From positions 7,501,745 through 7,565,744 of the forward strand of contig NC_079906.1 of assembly GCF_024868665.1 (NCBI RefSeq): a DNA stretch of 64,000 nt, read 5' to 3'. The position numbers were made by a program, and so were the translations under genes. Below the pieces are notes generated by a model that was not told the DNA's origin, ran no database searches, and saw nothing but the letters and a program-made list of their open reading frames with translations. Below are positions 27,201 to 42,200 of the stretch, one piece after another (position 1 is the stretch's first letter; the number at the start of each line of letters is the position of its first letter). Source of the stretch: Triplophysa rosa. Taxonomy: Eukaryota > Chordata > Actinopteri > Cypriniformes > Nemacheilidae.

Positions 27201-30200
27201 GCGTCCCTCGCTCCCATTTTTCAGCCCTGAAGCGAGGTGCATTTCGCCAGAAGAAAAGCGGTTCTGAGCGCTATTAAAAAGGGAAAGATGATTTGGTTTA
27301 ACAAGGAGCCCATTTGGCAAGCATTTGTGCAGATGCAACAAGGACACGTCCATCTGCCAAATTTCCATGGGAAACCCTTGAGGAATGGACACAGATGGCA
27401 TGTAGACAAACTTAACCAGTTGGGCATGTTTAAAGAGGGTACTTGCTATAAAAAAGATGAAGAGAAGGCGTTCACTGTAGCATTGGATTTCCCACTTATC
27501 ACTACAGTCTGTAACATTACACAAGAGATCCTAAACATTGCATTACGTCACAATCCTCTTAAACAAAGACTTGATCTCATGAATCAAAAAAGAAAAGAAA
27601 CTCATCCACTTCTAGCCACTCTAACGCCGTCCTAGAAAAAACACAATTCCCTTGTTATTTGATCAGTCATTATATTTTCCCTGTGTCTTTTTTCAGTGTT
27701 CTTTTTAAAGCACTTTTACTGCATTTAAATCAAAACCATGCTGGCATGCACGTAACTATAGAGACGGACTTTTGTTTTGCTGGCTGGTTCATGCTTTTGT
27801 GAGAAATGTTTATTTCAGTGATGTTTGTTTTACTGTGTATGTGCGTGTGGGATTGTAAGAAAGCTATTGTAATAAATGACAGCAACCTTCTGTAAGCAAA
27901 AGACCCAGTACCTCAGGTTTAAGGTTATGGACGTCACTGGGATTTGTGACATCACTGCCCACAGAATTATAATACATTTGTTTATGCCTTTATTTTAATA
28001 GGACAGTATAGACACAATAGGATAGTAAACGGTGGAGAGAGGGGAGCAGGATGACTATTGACCTTGAGCTTGGATTCAAAGTTGGGTTGCTGGAGGGCAC
28101 AGTTGTGCTTATGTCAGAGCGCAGAATTATACTGATAATCAAATAATTAATTAATTAAATAATAATAATGTTAAAGTATTATATGGAGTTAGCAAACAAA
28201 TACATACATTTTTAGGCATTACAAGTTGACGTTTTGAATTTTGAATAGGCTACTTTTTCATGTAAACATTTATAACTGGCTATATGACAAACTCAAGTCA
28301 TAAAAAATGACATGAAGCATCCCGCATGAAAAATGCTGTAGTATACATTTGTATTAACTATTTGAATTCATGATACAGCGCAAAACAGTCATTATTTGAC
28401 AATGTAACAATTAATAACTTCTTGTACGCAATGCAACCCTAATATACAGCTCTTGGGAAACAATGAATCATGCTTGAATGTTGATCATTGATTCACACTG
28501 GCGTGACATGATGCATTTGAAGTGTAAAATTCGGCTTCTTTCCTGTGATACAGAAGGATGTTTTGTAGAATGTTCTCCATTCCAGAATCCCATAATGACT
28601 TGCTGTAGTACACCAGTTTGAGGGAAATCCAAAAAGGGGTCCATTCCGGCTCAAAACCAGCAAGAAAGAAAGAAAGAAAGAAAGTAAATGTTACATTTCC
28701 CCAAATCACCAAAAAGGGGTTTTGGTCAAATTTATGGTACATCACTGGTACAGGATAAAATGGAGATCAACAAAGATACGGCTTACATTTTAACAGCTAC
28801 ATAGAAATGGTGTCACTGGATTCCCCTTTTTCATTTCTGCTGGTTATAATTTAAATGACCAAATGTAATCTAATGTCTTTTGTGCATCTTGCTACCGTCA
28901 TCGACGTTGACCTCAATAGAGGCATTGATATCTGAGAAATGTGTCATGAGGAAAACACGTGAGCGTTCTAGATCTCTGTGTCAATAATCTGTCTAGGTGT
29001 CTGTGATGGAGTAGTGTGCTAAGACCTTGTTTTGGATAAGACCCTTTTAATCAATGGCCTATTAGGAAGAATGATCTGACATATTCAATATTTGGGCATG
29101 AGGTTCTGTGGCTTGGTGTGTGACAACAATGCTGCTGTGTGTGGAGACTGTTCTCACGGTACGTTTTCCCATGTGATAAGAGCGCAGGACTTGATTTGTG
29201 TGGATTCATTAACTTTAAAGTACACTAGAGATCAACAAAAATGAAATATTGGAAAATCAACTGCTTGTGGGGATTTACTGTTTTAACCTTTATGTTTAAA
29301 GTTGTGGTGGCTGTAGTTTATAGTTTAAGAATGGGTCACGATGACCAAATAGTCCTTTTGATTTCTATAAAATTTTCACGTATTGATTATTGAAGTCAAC
29401 AATTTCGACCAATGAGAATTTGAGATTTTCACAATTTCATTATATTCGATTAGTCTTTCCTTGTAATAAAAAACGTTTGATTTGTTGCCTTGGAATTATA
29501 AGGTTCTATTTGCATTCTGATCAGTTTTGAGAAACTGAGATTAAAAGTTTTTGCATTCCACTTGACGTAGATAAAACGTTTTTGTTTTCTAAAGAAAGTC
29601 CCACAATGTACACAATGTAAAGAATAAAACATCACATAATGTAAACGTAAGTTGTCACAGACAATATGTGAATAACTCAGTTTTGACACAAAATGTCAGA
29701 ACATTGTAATCCCAAGGTGACCAAGAGTGGTGAACATTTGTGCATGCGCACTGAAGAATGAGTTTTTATGCAATTTGAGCTTAAGAAACAATTCAGCTGA
29801 ATTACTGTTTAATTGTTGGTGGGAAATATGTTGCTTCTATGATGGTTTTAGCCAGCGATTTTGGAGATATCTGTTTTTTCCCACATTCAAGAAAATAGGA
29901 CTGAAATAGTTGCCGGAAGGTGTTGCAAAAAGCCTCTAAACAATCATGGCTTAAAAATGAGTTCAAGTCCCTAATGAACCGGTCAGTCTCATCTCTGTAT
30001 TGTCCCTCGTCTCTGACGGCTGAAACGCATGGCTTGAGGTGAACGAATGGAAAGAATGATTTCATGCGCAATTCAGGCGGCCCTCATAATCAAGTGGATT
30101 AAATAAAGATTTCTGACAAGCTCTCACTGCATTTACAACCTAATACAGCTTTAGCAGAGCGGACGCGAACACAGAGAGATGCTGCTGGACGGAGCGCGAG

Positions 30201-33200
30201 CGCACACGCTGGCCTCGCTGTATGCATGTGCTTGCATTTGTTATATGTTTACTCTAACCAGTACACAAGATGAAGAGGCCCGACGTTCATTGTTTTTAAG
30301 CTTGTAATGCCTTAAGATGAATATAATTACCCATTGTTCTGTGTTTGTGTTCGTGTGGTTTGGTGCCCAGTAAACTGTCTGTAAAGATTTCTGTGGGAGA
30401 ATTACTGAACCACGAACAGCTCTGCCCCGAGAAGAATTTCCGATTTACTTCAAATATAATCATGAATTCACAGAGACCTAATGGCTCTTACAATTTATAA
30501 AAATCTGACACACTGTTTGCTGTATGACTGACTTGTTTGTCTATAGTACAGTGAGGTACTTTAACCCTTTTATAAGGTACAATAATGAGAGGTCCTGAAT
30601 GCCAAATGCTTTTTATAAAACGCACACACTCATTCGCTAACATGCTTGCTTGCTCACTTGCTCATTCACTTTCACTATAGATCACTCGCACACTCATTCA
30701 CTCACTCACCCATTCATTCATTCTCTCTCTCTCACTTTCATTCATTCATTCGTTTGCAGTCTTCGTCTTAGTTTGACTGTGACTGTGAGTTGGTCTGATT
30801 TACTCTCTCTCTCTTTAGTTCTCCTCTCATGAGTCTTCATAATCTATAGCAGATGGTTTGGCTCAAGTGATCCTTTTGGAGCCAACTGCCTCGGATTGTG
30901 TGGCCTCCTCCTTCTCTCTCTCTCTCCTGAAAACTCATTGACATTAGCTTATAAACAGTTTGTAAGTTCTGCCGTGCCTTCTTGGTCGTTCCATGAAATC
31001 TTTAGATCGCCTATAATAATTTTCAGCAAGCAGTCTCCGTATATTAGCGCTTTCCTTCAGGATTAGGTCAGAAATACCATTGAACTCTTGAAACTTCCTC
31101 ACACGATCACCTGAGCAGGGATGGTTGAAGTTTTACTGCGTATTTAGCCTCGACTGGTTCCAGGTTTCTGCGCTCCGTGGAGGCCTAAACCATTTCCCAG
31201 TTTTTCCAGAGTTCCGGAGGACGGCCGACAACTGGCTGACCCCCCGGAGGACTTCTCTGGGTTTCTCTTCACCCCGCTCACGTACAGATGTTGTCTTGCC
31301 AGCGTCAGCCAAATATCACCAAAGCCGTGTGCGGGCGTGTGCTTGCGTTTTTTGACAAGGGGACTTTCCCAAACATATGTGAATATATACCGTAGACTTT
31401 TATAGAGACTCACATAGTAGTCACGTTTACATCTTTCTGATTTAGACATGCATAAATATACTATATTTTTCTGCAAACTTTTATCAATGAAAGTGTAAGG
31501 CTGTGTTAAAATCTTAAAATAAGAACATTCAATATGCAAATTTCATTTCATTTAGTCATGGATGTTGCTTTGTGCGCTGACAAACATTATCAGTCCCACC
31601 CCCAAACTGCTTACGAAGTTGGAAGCTCAAAACGAAATGTGTGTTTTCATTGAGTTTACGCGATCATTAGTCTTTGTCTTCTCCGTGTACAGAAGAAGTC
31701 GCTTTAAATTACAGCCCAGCCCGTCCGCAGATGTAATTATACAGCTGTGAATAGAATGGGAGCGACCAAAATCCCACATTTACTCTTCATCATTTATCTT
31801 CTCTGTTAAGCTCGGACGACACTCCTCTGTGCTTTTAAATTTAGCCCAGCCGGCTTTATTTAGACCGAGCAGTTCTTTAAATATACCCCTGTGTTATGCC
31901 ACTACCCAGCGTGTTTTATATGGTGCGTGATGCGACTGGGTTTGGTCTCAGTCAGAAAATATGTGAGAGAGTGTGCAAGATGTTTAGCAGACCATTTTTC
32001 GAGCGTGTGCTCATACGTATGGGGGTGAGGGGGGGAGAGAGAGCGATTATAGGAATAATGTGTATTTCACTCGAGGGAGTTTAAGCTTTAGGGTTGTTCT
32101 TGTGTTGCGTAAGTGAAATATATAGGATTCATTGTATTGTTTTTGCTCAGTTTTTCCTTCACTTAGTCAGTGAATTAGTCATACAGGCCAGACATCAGGG
32201 GTCCCGGCCCAACATTAGACACTTTAATGCCTACGCTCCATTAAAAACACAGATGAACCTGATAGTTTTTATTAAAAATACAGTTTTAACTGCTGTTAGT
32301 TTTTATTTATTTTTGTATAACAAAATGTGTGACAGCGCTAGGATCTAAACAGCAAAAAATGTAGAACAGCATTCTGATGCATTCTTTCATCCACATGAAT
32401 TCAGATATTTAAGGTCCAATGTGTAATTTTATTTTGTGGATATATTGACAGAAATGCATATAATATACATAACAATGTCTTCAGAGGTGTATAAAGACCT
32501 TACATAATGAAACGTTAGGTTTTTATTATCTTAGAATGAGCTATTTCTGTCTACATATACCACGGGTTTCCTTGCATGGAATTCGCCATGTTGTTTCTAC
32601 AGTAGCCCTAAACGGACAAACTGCTCTACAGAGCGCACTTCGTAAATATGTTATGTCCTTCGGCAAAGAAGCGTAAACGTGACGACGTCTTTGTTCTGTG
32701 TCAGCCATCTTAGTGCTTCGAAAGGGAGGGAGGAGGGTTGGAGTGAACCGTTGGTTGCAATTCGCAACATCACCACTAGATGCTGCTAAATTTCATGCGC
32801 TTGATGTTTAAATGTTGGTCCACAGCTGTAAAACGACAGTACAGAATACAGACAGTACAGAACAATCTTTCATTTTTGACCGGGAAATGGGCCACAACAG
32901 TACACAGTAATAAATGAAAATGAAAACGAAGCGAAACATAATAAATGAAATATACTTTCCTGTATTTTAATAGCCCACATTTCAGCATTACCTGCTACAC
33001 TAACAACTGCACTTATATAGGCTATTTATTATGAATAAAGAAAATAATTTGTGTATAATTTTATTAATATTCACAAGCTAAGCCTTCATCATTTTATGAA
33101 GTCATAACCAGCAACCCCAAACGGTCTCCACTTTTTAAAAAATGACGCTCATAGACCGATTACTCACCCGGGCGTGACATGTGAGAGCGTTTGACGCTTA

Positions 33201-36200
33201 CGTGAAGCTTTCAGGAGAACTTTGAAAAAGACCTAAATAGAGCAAAGCTGTGGGCTTATTCTCTAGAAGGTTCTGACATATTTCGCTTGAAGACACTTTA
33301 TATTCTGACATAAGAGATGAGACGCTGGATAAACAAGAAATTATTTGACTTCTCTGTGATTTATTCTTACATTATGTGCTTTGAGAAAAGTTTAACGATA
33401 TTAAATTGAGCCCACAGAGCTAAATCCAGCTTATGTGCCTTATGGTCCTTGGCTGTTTTCCAAAACGGTCAATTCGATCCAGGATTTTCGTCCAGATTCA
33501 TGTTGTTGTCATTCTCCACATTCTCCTAAATGACAATGCAGAGTTTCGCATATGCTTGGAATTACACATGTCATCCAATCAGAAGAGAGGCTTTAACGCC
33601 AGTTGGCACAGATGAGCGTGTTAACGCTTCAATCGCCATGACAGCCAATATAAAGATGTGTTTTCTGCTTAAGTACGAGCACATTCTGCCTTTTGTTGTT
33701 AATAAAGTGCTGGACTGCTTTCACGCTTCCCTGGCAATTGCTGAGCACTGCGGGGCAGAGGGGAGCCGGTAACACACGGCCGACCCCATCTGAGAGAGAG
33801 AGAGACTCACTGATGGAGCTGTAAAAATAGGGAGCCGAGGAGATAATGTATTTTTGTATGCAATGCCCGGAAGTGAGTTAGCATTTTAGGACTTCCGGTT
33901 TCATCGCTTCAAAGTTTATGGGTTTTTTTAATGGGTTTTTAGTAGGGCTGGGTAAAAAAATCTATTTTTCGATGAATCATTTTTAAAATGCGGTCGATTC
34001 AATATCGATTCTCAAACATCATGAATAAATTTTTTTCATTCATATTTCCGCAAGCATTAAACATACAGGAAGAAGCAGCACATTCAATTCACCATACGGC
34101 GGCCGATTCGTGAATAAAAGTATACAAAACGGCGTTCCAAACACCTGTCACTGTTATGTTGACTGTTTGGATATACTGTACATGAACACAGTTCGTCTGT
34201 AAATTAGCGCATGATTACATAGATAGAGGCTACGTGCTGTGTTGTAGCCAATATCACTGCTCTTTCACGTGTGCATGGTGATTTTGTCAGATGATGACAG
34301 AAACAGAATCAGACTGACAACAGAAACAGAAAATATGTAAATGGGAACGGCTTTTTTTTGCCAACAAGCTGTATTAAAATACGGAATGTTCAGAGAGTAG
34401 AAGCTTGCAACTCAAAAACTATGAATGACGATGACGTCACAAATATGATAATTAGCGAGTGACATCACCAAACGCCACGGTTCCACAAATTCCTAGCGGA
34501 AACACTGCACGTTTTTGGCTTTTCATTTATTTTTATTAATTCACCATTGAAATCTGATGTTTACAGTTCTTTTTTAAGAAATATCTATATGATTTTTCTC
34601 TATATGCATGCATTGAACTGAATCGAGAATCTAATCGAATCAAAAGCTTGAGAATCGAATCGGAACATCTGAATCCCTAGTTTTTGGTAAATCGTCCGAA
34701 ATAAGGTCTGTGGTAAACAAAACCTCTAAATATTTTCACGTTTTATTCTATGACATAAAACACAACAATTATACGGAGTGTATATTTACACTGAGTACAA
34801 ATAGCCCGCCTTGTTGGCAGAGACAATTTGCGACCAGCTCAGCCCACCAATATGTGATTAGAATAGAGAAAGTGTAAGAACGAAGCCAATTCTAACAGCG
34901 ACTCCAGCGGCGTAAGGTGTAAAGTCTGTAGAGCTTGGCACTGGAGACTGGGGTTCTAATCCACCTCTAGCTAAAACGCTCTTTAACCTTTTTCTATCAC
35001 ATTACAGATCATAAAGTCATTTGTTTTCAATAAAATTGATTTAAGACTTAAAATTCATTTTTATTCATAAAGGAGTAAGGTTAGGTGTAGGTGTAGGGAT
35101 TTAATATCTCAATAAGTTGCCATCATTTGAATAGTTTTACACTCTGTTATTATTGCATAATGTTTAATACACAACAATACTGAGGTGCAAATAGTAGGGT
35201 AATGTTATCTGCCACTATTTATAAGTACCAATAGCATCTAATTCTACTTAATCCAAAGAAAATACAGCTATTTTTGGTTAGTGTAAATAGCATATAGCTA
35301 AGAAATGCTGCTATTTTCACTTAGTGTAAACAGAACCTACTGCTATTTAAACTTAGTGTAAATAGAATCTGTCGCTGATTTTTAAAGCCTTATTGTGTCT
35401 CAAAAACGGCAGTTGCTAACAAGTTTCTAAAAGCGACTACTTCCTTTGGAGGGTACGTTAGACGTCATTGTGCATATAAAGCTCACAAATAATGCAACAT
35501 GCGCACAGATCACTTAAAACTTAGATCTTGCGAGCTAGATTTGAGTATCAATGCAATAAAGGAATGGATAGCATTCCTGACCTGCACTATCCTGATATCT
35601 AACGTTACAACTATCAACTTTCCCTCGTCCTACTCCGGAGACTCTTTAAAAAGCCTACAAAAGCCTGGAGAGGTACAAATGAAAGCGGTCTAATTTTGTG
35701 ATAAATATTCAACTTTGGAGTCTGCCAACTAAAACCTGCCAGCTTTATCTTCATTGGAAGGCTAAGTCAACTGTGTTGTTAGCTAACGTAATCAACTCTA
35801 GCTGCCCTTGTTTGTTTAGCCAGCATAGCAAAATCGCTGTGAGTAACTTGACAGTAGACATCATTCATGAAATCAAAATAAAATTATTTCCATTTTGCTT
35901 TCCCCCGCCTGTGCTGGCAGCCTGGTGCCCTGCAACTGTACACCATGTTGAAATAGTAAGGTCCAAACAGTCTGGTTTTAAACTATTGTTCGACCACTGT
36001 CGATATCAATGCTACAGCCGCTCTAGCAATCTCCTAAATGCCTGCCAAAATGGCGGAGTTTAGATTGCATGACGTCAACCTTCGGAGCTCTATAGCCAGA
36101 CATCCAACATCCAATCAATTCCAAAAGGACAAAATCAAGCCCCGCCCTACATTTTTTTCTCATTCCAGAAGCCGTTACACTCATATATGTCACAATTTGA

Positions 36201-39200
36201 AAGAAAATGGTGGCACAATTCCTGTTTCATGCTGACGGTAATGTGGGAGGATTTCTGCAGCGGGATGAGGCGGTTTTGTTTAGGTAGAAGCCAATAGAGA
36301 AGCTACTTCAGTATGCTGAACAAACTGCGCTTGTGGAAAGAACTTGGCACATAATAAATTGGCCGCCTGTTTGCTAACCATAAACATCTTTTCAATTACA
36401 TTAAGTTTTGAATGCTATATTTGGAGTTAACAAGGAACAAATGCTGTTTAAAGAAAAGTCACAGACCATTTTACAATAGGCAGGATTCATGTTTTCTGTG
36501 GTATCCACAAACAGTGGCTGACTGTTGTAATGTCCGGGCCGTTACAGGTGTATAATTGGTTTACCAGGTGCAGGTACCCCAAGTTTTTCCAATGAGACAT
36601 TAACTAGTCCTGTATTAAGACAATCTCCAGTAGTGTGTCCATGAATTTGGATCAACTACATACCTGCACATCTACAGAATTCACTTCACGCTCCCTAAGT
36701 TCTTCAGCAAAGTTATTAAAATGCCAAGAAAGTTCGAGAATTTATACACGGCCCCTATCTTGACCAGGTCAGTATTGGTTAGACTTTTCATGCTCTTTGG
36801 CCCTCCTGGGGAAAATTAGCCTCTTAGTCACTTATTACTGTTAAAGCCCCTGTCTTTACAGGGAGAACCAGTGAGTCTGAGAGTGAAACGGAGACTATTG
36901 TAGTGAGGGAACAGGAAAGCAAGATGATTTAGAGCAAGCTTTTCTGTCTTCTTGTTGTAAAGGCCACTCTTTATTGAGATGGGGTGGTGCCCTATGTGCT
37001 CATATGTTTCTTCTTAACTCCAACACAGCCAGAGTTTAAAAGAGCAATGCAGGGTTGAAAAAATACTTTTTAATATAGATTTGTTGTTGGAAATGATTGG
37101 ATGTATTATTTTTGTAGGAAACAAATGCAACAACGTTTCTGTTTTACAAAGGCACCTTAGGCACCGACACCAAAGTCAAGCATAATGCCTGAAGGCTTTG
37201 GAAATTGCTTTGGATTGAAGCGCAAATGTAGAATATATCCTGTAACCACAGATATTATTATAACCACAATTTCAACTGAGCTACCTAACAACCCTAACTA
37301 CCAGCTTTCCTCTGGCTTAGTGGTTAGAGCATGGCACTAGCAATGCCAAGGTCATGGGTTTGATCCCAGGGGATTGCACAAAGTCAGAAACAAATGTATA
37401 ATACAATGCAATGTAAGTCGCTTTGGATAAAAGCGTCTGCCAAATGCGTAAATGTAAATATACCATATTGCAATGGCCTAGCAACCACTATTCTCACATT
37501 TTCTAATGTAAAAAGGCTAGTGAAAAATTCACAGTTTTCATTATAAGACTTAATAAATCAGATGTTTATACTATATGTTTTAAAAGGTAATGCATGAGGC
37601 TTATCTATGATAAGTGCTACACTCTTCCACATACTGCTTCACAATGCCTAGAAGAACTTTTTTTGTTTACATTTATCATCTGAACAACCTTTCTGTGTCA
37701 CAAAAGGTTCTTTGTGGCAAAAAAGGTTCTTCAGATTATAAAATGTAAGAAAGAAATGGCTCTTTAAAGAACCTTTGACTAAATGGTTCTTTGTGGAACC
37801 AGAAATGGTTCTTCTATGGCATCGCTGTGAAGAACCTGTTGAGCACCTTTATTTTTAAGAGTGTAGAATGTGGTCAATTTCTTTGCCTGATTCGATTGAG
37901 TAATATATTGTGTATCTGTGTCAATTGTGTATTGCAAAGCAACAAAGCAAGGTTAACTTCACTTCAAAGCCATGTGCGTCAATGACGATGGAAAACAACA
38001 CAAGCTGTGTTTATTCCAATCAAATAATTTGTTGTGGCCGTGAACAATCCCATCAGTTAACTCATTGCGCCACATTTTTCTCAACAGTCTAATAATGATG
38101 TCATTACCTTCTGTCTCTATTTGAAGCCCAAATGCAATGACTCCCAAAATGCCAAATCCAATAGAATCATTCTGCTGAGCGTTCCGAATTGCGTCGTCCT
38201 TCCGATTTCCCCGAAATCGTTTTCTCTCTTGAATTGTTTCCAGCTCGACTGGCTGGTGTGTTAGACATAGTTTCCAAGCCCTCCTAGGCTGACTAGTTCA
38301 AATATCTCTCATCCACCCAAGTCAGGCCAGTCTTGAATATGAGTCTGTTCTTTCCTCCATCACGCTAACTTGCTGTGTCCTCCATTGAGTCACAAACATT
38401 CAGCGAGTTTAATTATTGAGAGGAGACGGAAAGCGTTTCAATTGATCGTTGAAAATCGTGTGTGACATTTGGCTAGGTTGGATGCGGAATTACTATTTCT
38501 CTAACGTGAATTTTGTTTTTGTCTGCGGTTGTTTGGTCTTAGCATGTGTATGTGTGTGATATATTTAATTTATACAAACTTTCCAACACGCAAAAACACG
38601 ATTTGCTTTTGTTGCACTGTGACCTTTCAGTATCCATAAGGATTGACACCGAATTCTCGTCTGATGTGATGGATTTAACCTTTCAGGATGAATAAGACAT
38701 TGAATGAGTCTACTGTACCAACAAGACAGCTGTGATGATTTATTTATCATTTTATAAATGGTTCTCTTTCTTTCAGAGTAAAGAACAGCAGCTTCAGGCC
38801 TTAAACCAAAGCAATAAAGTGTTCCTCTACTGCGCCTTCCTAGATTACAGGTGGGTTTACAGTATTAAAGGGACAGTTCACCCAAAAATGAAAATTCTGT
38901 CATGAATTACTCACTCTTTAGTTGTTCCAAATCTGTATAAATTTATTTGTTTGGTTGACCACAGAGAAAGATATTTGGACGAATGCTTGTAACCAAACAG
39001 TTCTTAGCCACCATTGACTATCATAGTAGGAAAAGTTACAATAGTCAAAAGTGCCCCAGAACTGTTTGCTGTTCTACATCCTGCAAAATATCTTCTGTTG
39101 TGTTCAGCAGAACAAAAAAAATGTATAAAGTATTTTTATAACCAAGAATTGTTTGGTTATAAGCATTCTTCCAAATATCTTTCTCTGTGTTCATCAGAAC

Positions 39201-42200
39201 AAAGAAATGTATACACATTTGGAACAACTCAAAGGGGAGTAAATGATGACAGAATTTTTATTTTTGGGTGAACTATCCCTTAAACAGTTTGTCATGTTTA
39301 TTGTTTAAAAGATTTTCCAATGTGGAACATGGCTGGGAAAATTTTACAGAATGTAGCAGTTGTGCTTTTACAGTGAATGAGTTCTGGTGCTTTCTGTGAG
39401 TTTTGTAATTTGTGAAGAAGTCATTCAGACTGGTTGTAAACAAGAAAATCCAATTCATGGAAAAGATTCGCCTCAGACGAACAATTTGTTCATTAATCCT
39501 ACACAGGTACTTCTCTCACGAATGAGCCAAACAGAGCTAGAAACAGTAAAGTAGGCCTCACGTACTGTATGTTTTGCGATGTTTCATTCCAACAAGTCTT
39601 ATACACTCTAAACATGGCTGGGTTAAAAACAACCCAATTGGCAACCCAGCGCTGGGTAAATATTGGACAGAACACATGCTGGGTTAAAGTAACCCAGCAC
39701 ACTGGGTTACACATTTTAACCCAGCATGCTGGGTTATTGAAAAAACCCCAAATGTAGTCATTTTAACTATTCATGTGTTTAATTCTGGGTTATTCTTGCA
39801 GGGTTATTCTTAATTTCTCCTGTGCTTCATTGTCAATCAAGACAATTGACATTTATTTAAAAAAAAAAAAATTATTTGACTGTAAAAATAATTGTTAATA
39901 AAAATTTAAACTTTTACAGTCAGTAGCAGCAATATTTATAGATTTGCTTAAATAAAAGAAAATTGTTAAATTATAATAAATAAAAATGTTTCATATCAAA
40001 CATTAACAAGCATTATAAATAACATGTTAATAAATAACATTATAAATAACTAATAAACATTTTCCACAATATGTAGCAACAAATGACAATTAATAAAAAC
40101 AACTAAATAAATAAAAATATGGCTAATATCAAACACTAGCAGTATAGATAACACGAATAAATAAAATTCTGCACAATTACATGTTGCAACAGACCTATGT
40201 CACATATCAATTAGAACAATTATCAGTCAATTAATAAAATCATTCATGAATCAGTCAAATTTGAATTCTGAATCAGTAAAAACATTAATGTGTAAATGTA
40301 TACTTTCACTGTATTTAAATTAAACGAATACAGATATTAACAAAAACATCAAGGAAAAAATAAAAGTTAAGTTATTCCTCAGCAAGCAAAGAGCAGCGAA
40401 GAAATCGAATAGCAGATGATTCATTCCCCTTCATTTGAAAAACAACAGTCTGGAGAAATTCCCAGGTAGAAGCGCATTGCCTGGGAAAGTTAACATCAAA
40501 ACACATAAAATGCGTTGAAACATACATCAGCAGCTGAAAGCAGCGTGGTTTGTTCCAGAACTTGTCCATTCAAAATGACAAAAGCCTGAGATATATGCCG
40601 GATGTTTCCCATGACGGAACAAAATGAAAGGGCTTCGTTAATTCTGTCCGGTGAAGAAATTCCACCACGTTTGGTCCAATCTATAAAGAAGAAAACCAAA
40701 TGATAAAATAACAATACTCCGATACACTTAGCACTGTGTCTTGACATCAGGTATATATGCAAGTAATTGAAATGTTTGGTTTAAAACGGAGGGAGCAATA
40801 TAATTGACTGGCCGCTTAATGTCCAGAGTGGACTCCGAGAGAGGCGTTCCTGAACCGGGAATGCTGGACCGCGCTCGCGGGGCACTCGCCGGTTTGACTC
40901 ACTTTTAGTTCAATTCTCACTAAAGTTCATAGACTTAGCTTACATGTGATGGGTTTAACTAAAATTGTATTAATTCGCAGTGTCGCGCATCTTAACAGGA
41001 CTATGCGAGTCAATTTATGTAATGGCGATCTGAGGTAACAGTTGCTGGTCATCTAAGTTACATCACTAATGTTAGTTAAGACACTGTTGCCTTGCAAAAT
41101 GTTACAAATTCTGCTCATTTCAATAAATATTTACTTAAAATGTAAAACACGTACCTTTAAATTGCTCCAACCAGTGGCTTTGCCCCATTGTTCTTTATAA
41201 AAATGAAAGTTGCGTAGTACACTCAACGTCTTCAGGGCGGGAAGCGCGTGAGCCTCTTCAAACAACCCAGCGGTGGGCAAAAACAACCCAGAACATTAAC
41301 CCAGCGGGTTTAACCCAACACCTGGAAAACTAAAACTACCCAAAAAGTGTTTAACATGTGGAAAAATAACCCCAAAAAACAACCCAACGGACTCAACCCA
41401 GCGTTATGGGTTAAAAAATAACCCAGCCATTTTTAGAGTGTAAGATTCATCAAAAAATCTGTTATTGATGAAGAACAGTCTTGTGCAATAAGAGCCGTGA
41501 AACAAAATCAAATGAGCCAAACTAAGCCAATTGAGGATCATTTAAAAAATGTAAATCATTTGATTTGACATCCCTTCCTCGTCTTTGCTCTCTCTCTCAT
41601 TATTTCTCATGCTTGCTCATTCTTGAATACTCAATAAATAACTGCACCCGTGACAAACATGAACGATGAAGAAGTAATGAAGCTGGACTACTGTATATCC
41701 TCTCACAGAGATGAATGGGATCGTTTTGATTTCTTTTCAATCGGATTTGATTAATAAAGCTCTGGTAATACCATGAACACTGTGAATGAGGCTGTGAATG
41801 CATATGGTTTCAATATACGCTATGAAAAGCTCCAGCAGATGTAACGCTTAATTAAACACGTGTATATGTGTGCGTTTCAGCTCCAAAGAGGGTGTGTGGT
41901 CCAATGAGGGATGTGTGAGAGCTGATGGAAACCTGTCCTTCTCTGTCTGCTTGTGTAACCATCTGACCAACTTCGCCATTCTCATGCAGGTGGTTCCTTT
42001 GGAGGTGAGACAACCACAACGTCATACAATCTGCTGTTGGTTTTCGTATGTCTTGATTTGAATGGTGGCTAACGTGGCTTTAGAGAATGGAAGGGTCAGC
42101 GCTTCAACACAACGAAAATAACAATGGTTAAGTGTGCACTGTGAGGCCTGCTTGTAAAAAAAGGATGGAACATTGTGTCCACTATAATGTTAGTTATTTT

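Noticed and set aside
27015..27524. 169-residue minus-strand ORF opposite the intronless ORF
   Set aside because: It is mostly the antisense of 27141-27635 and lacks any motif; the + frame has the better composition and a 3' AATAAA.
35499..36235. Three successive small + strand ORFs
   Set aside because: I tried to join them as exons; no consistent splice sites or domain emerged.
37311..37400. tRNA gene
   Set aside because: The A- and B-box-like motifs belong to a SINE; the cloverleaf does not close properly and the SINE tail follows.
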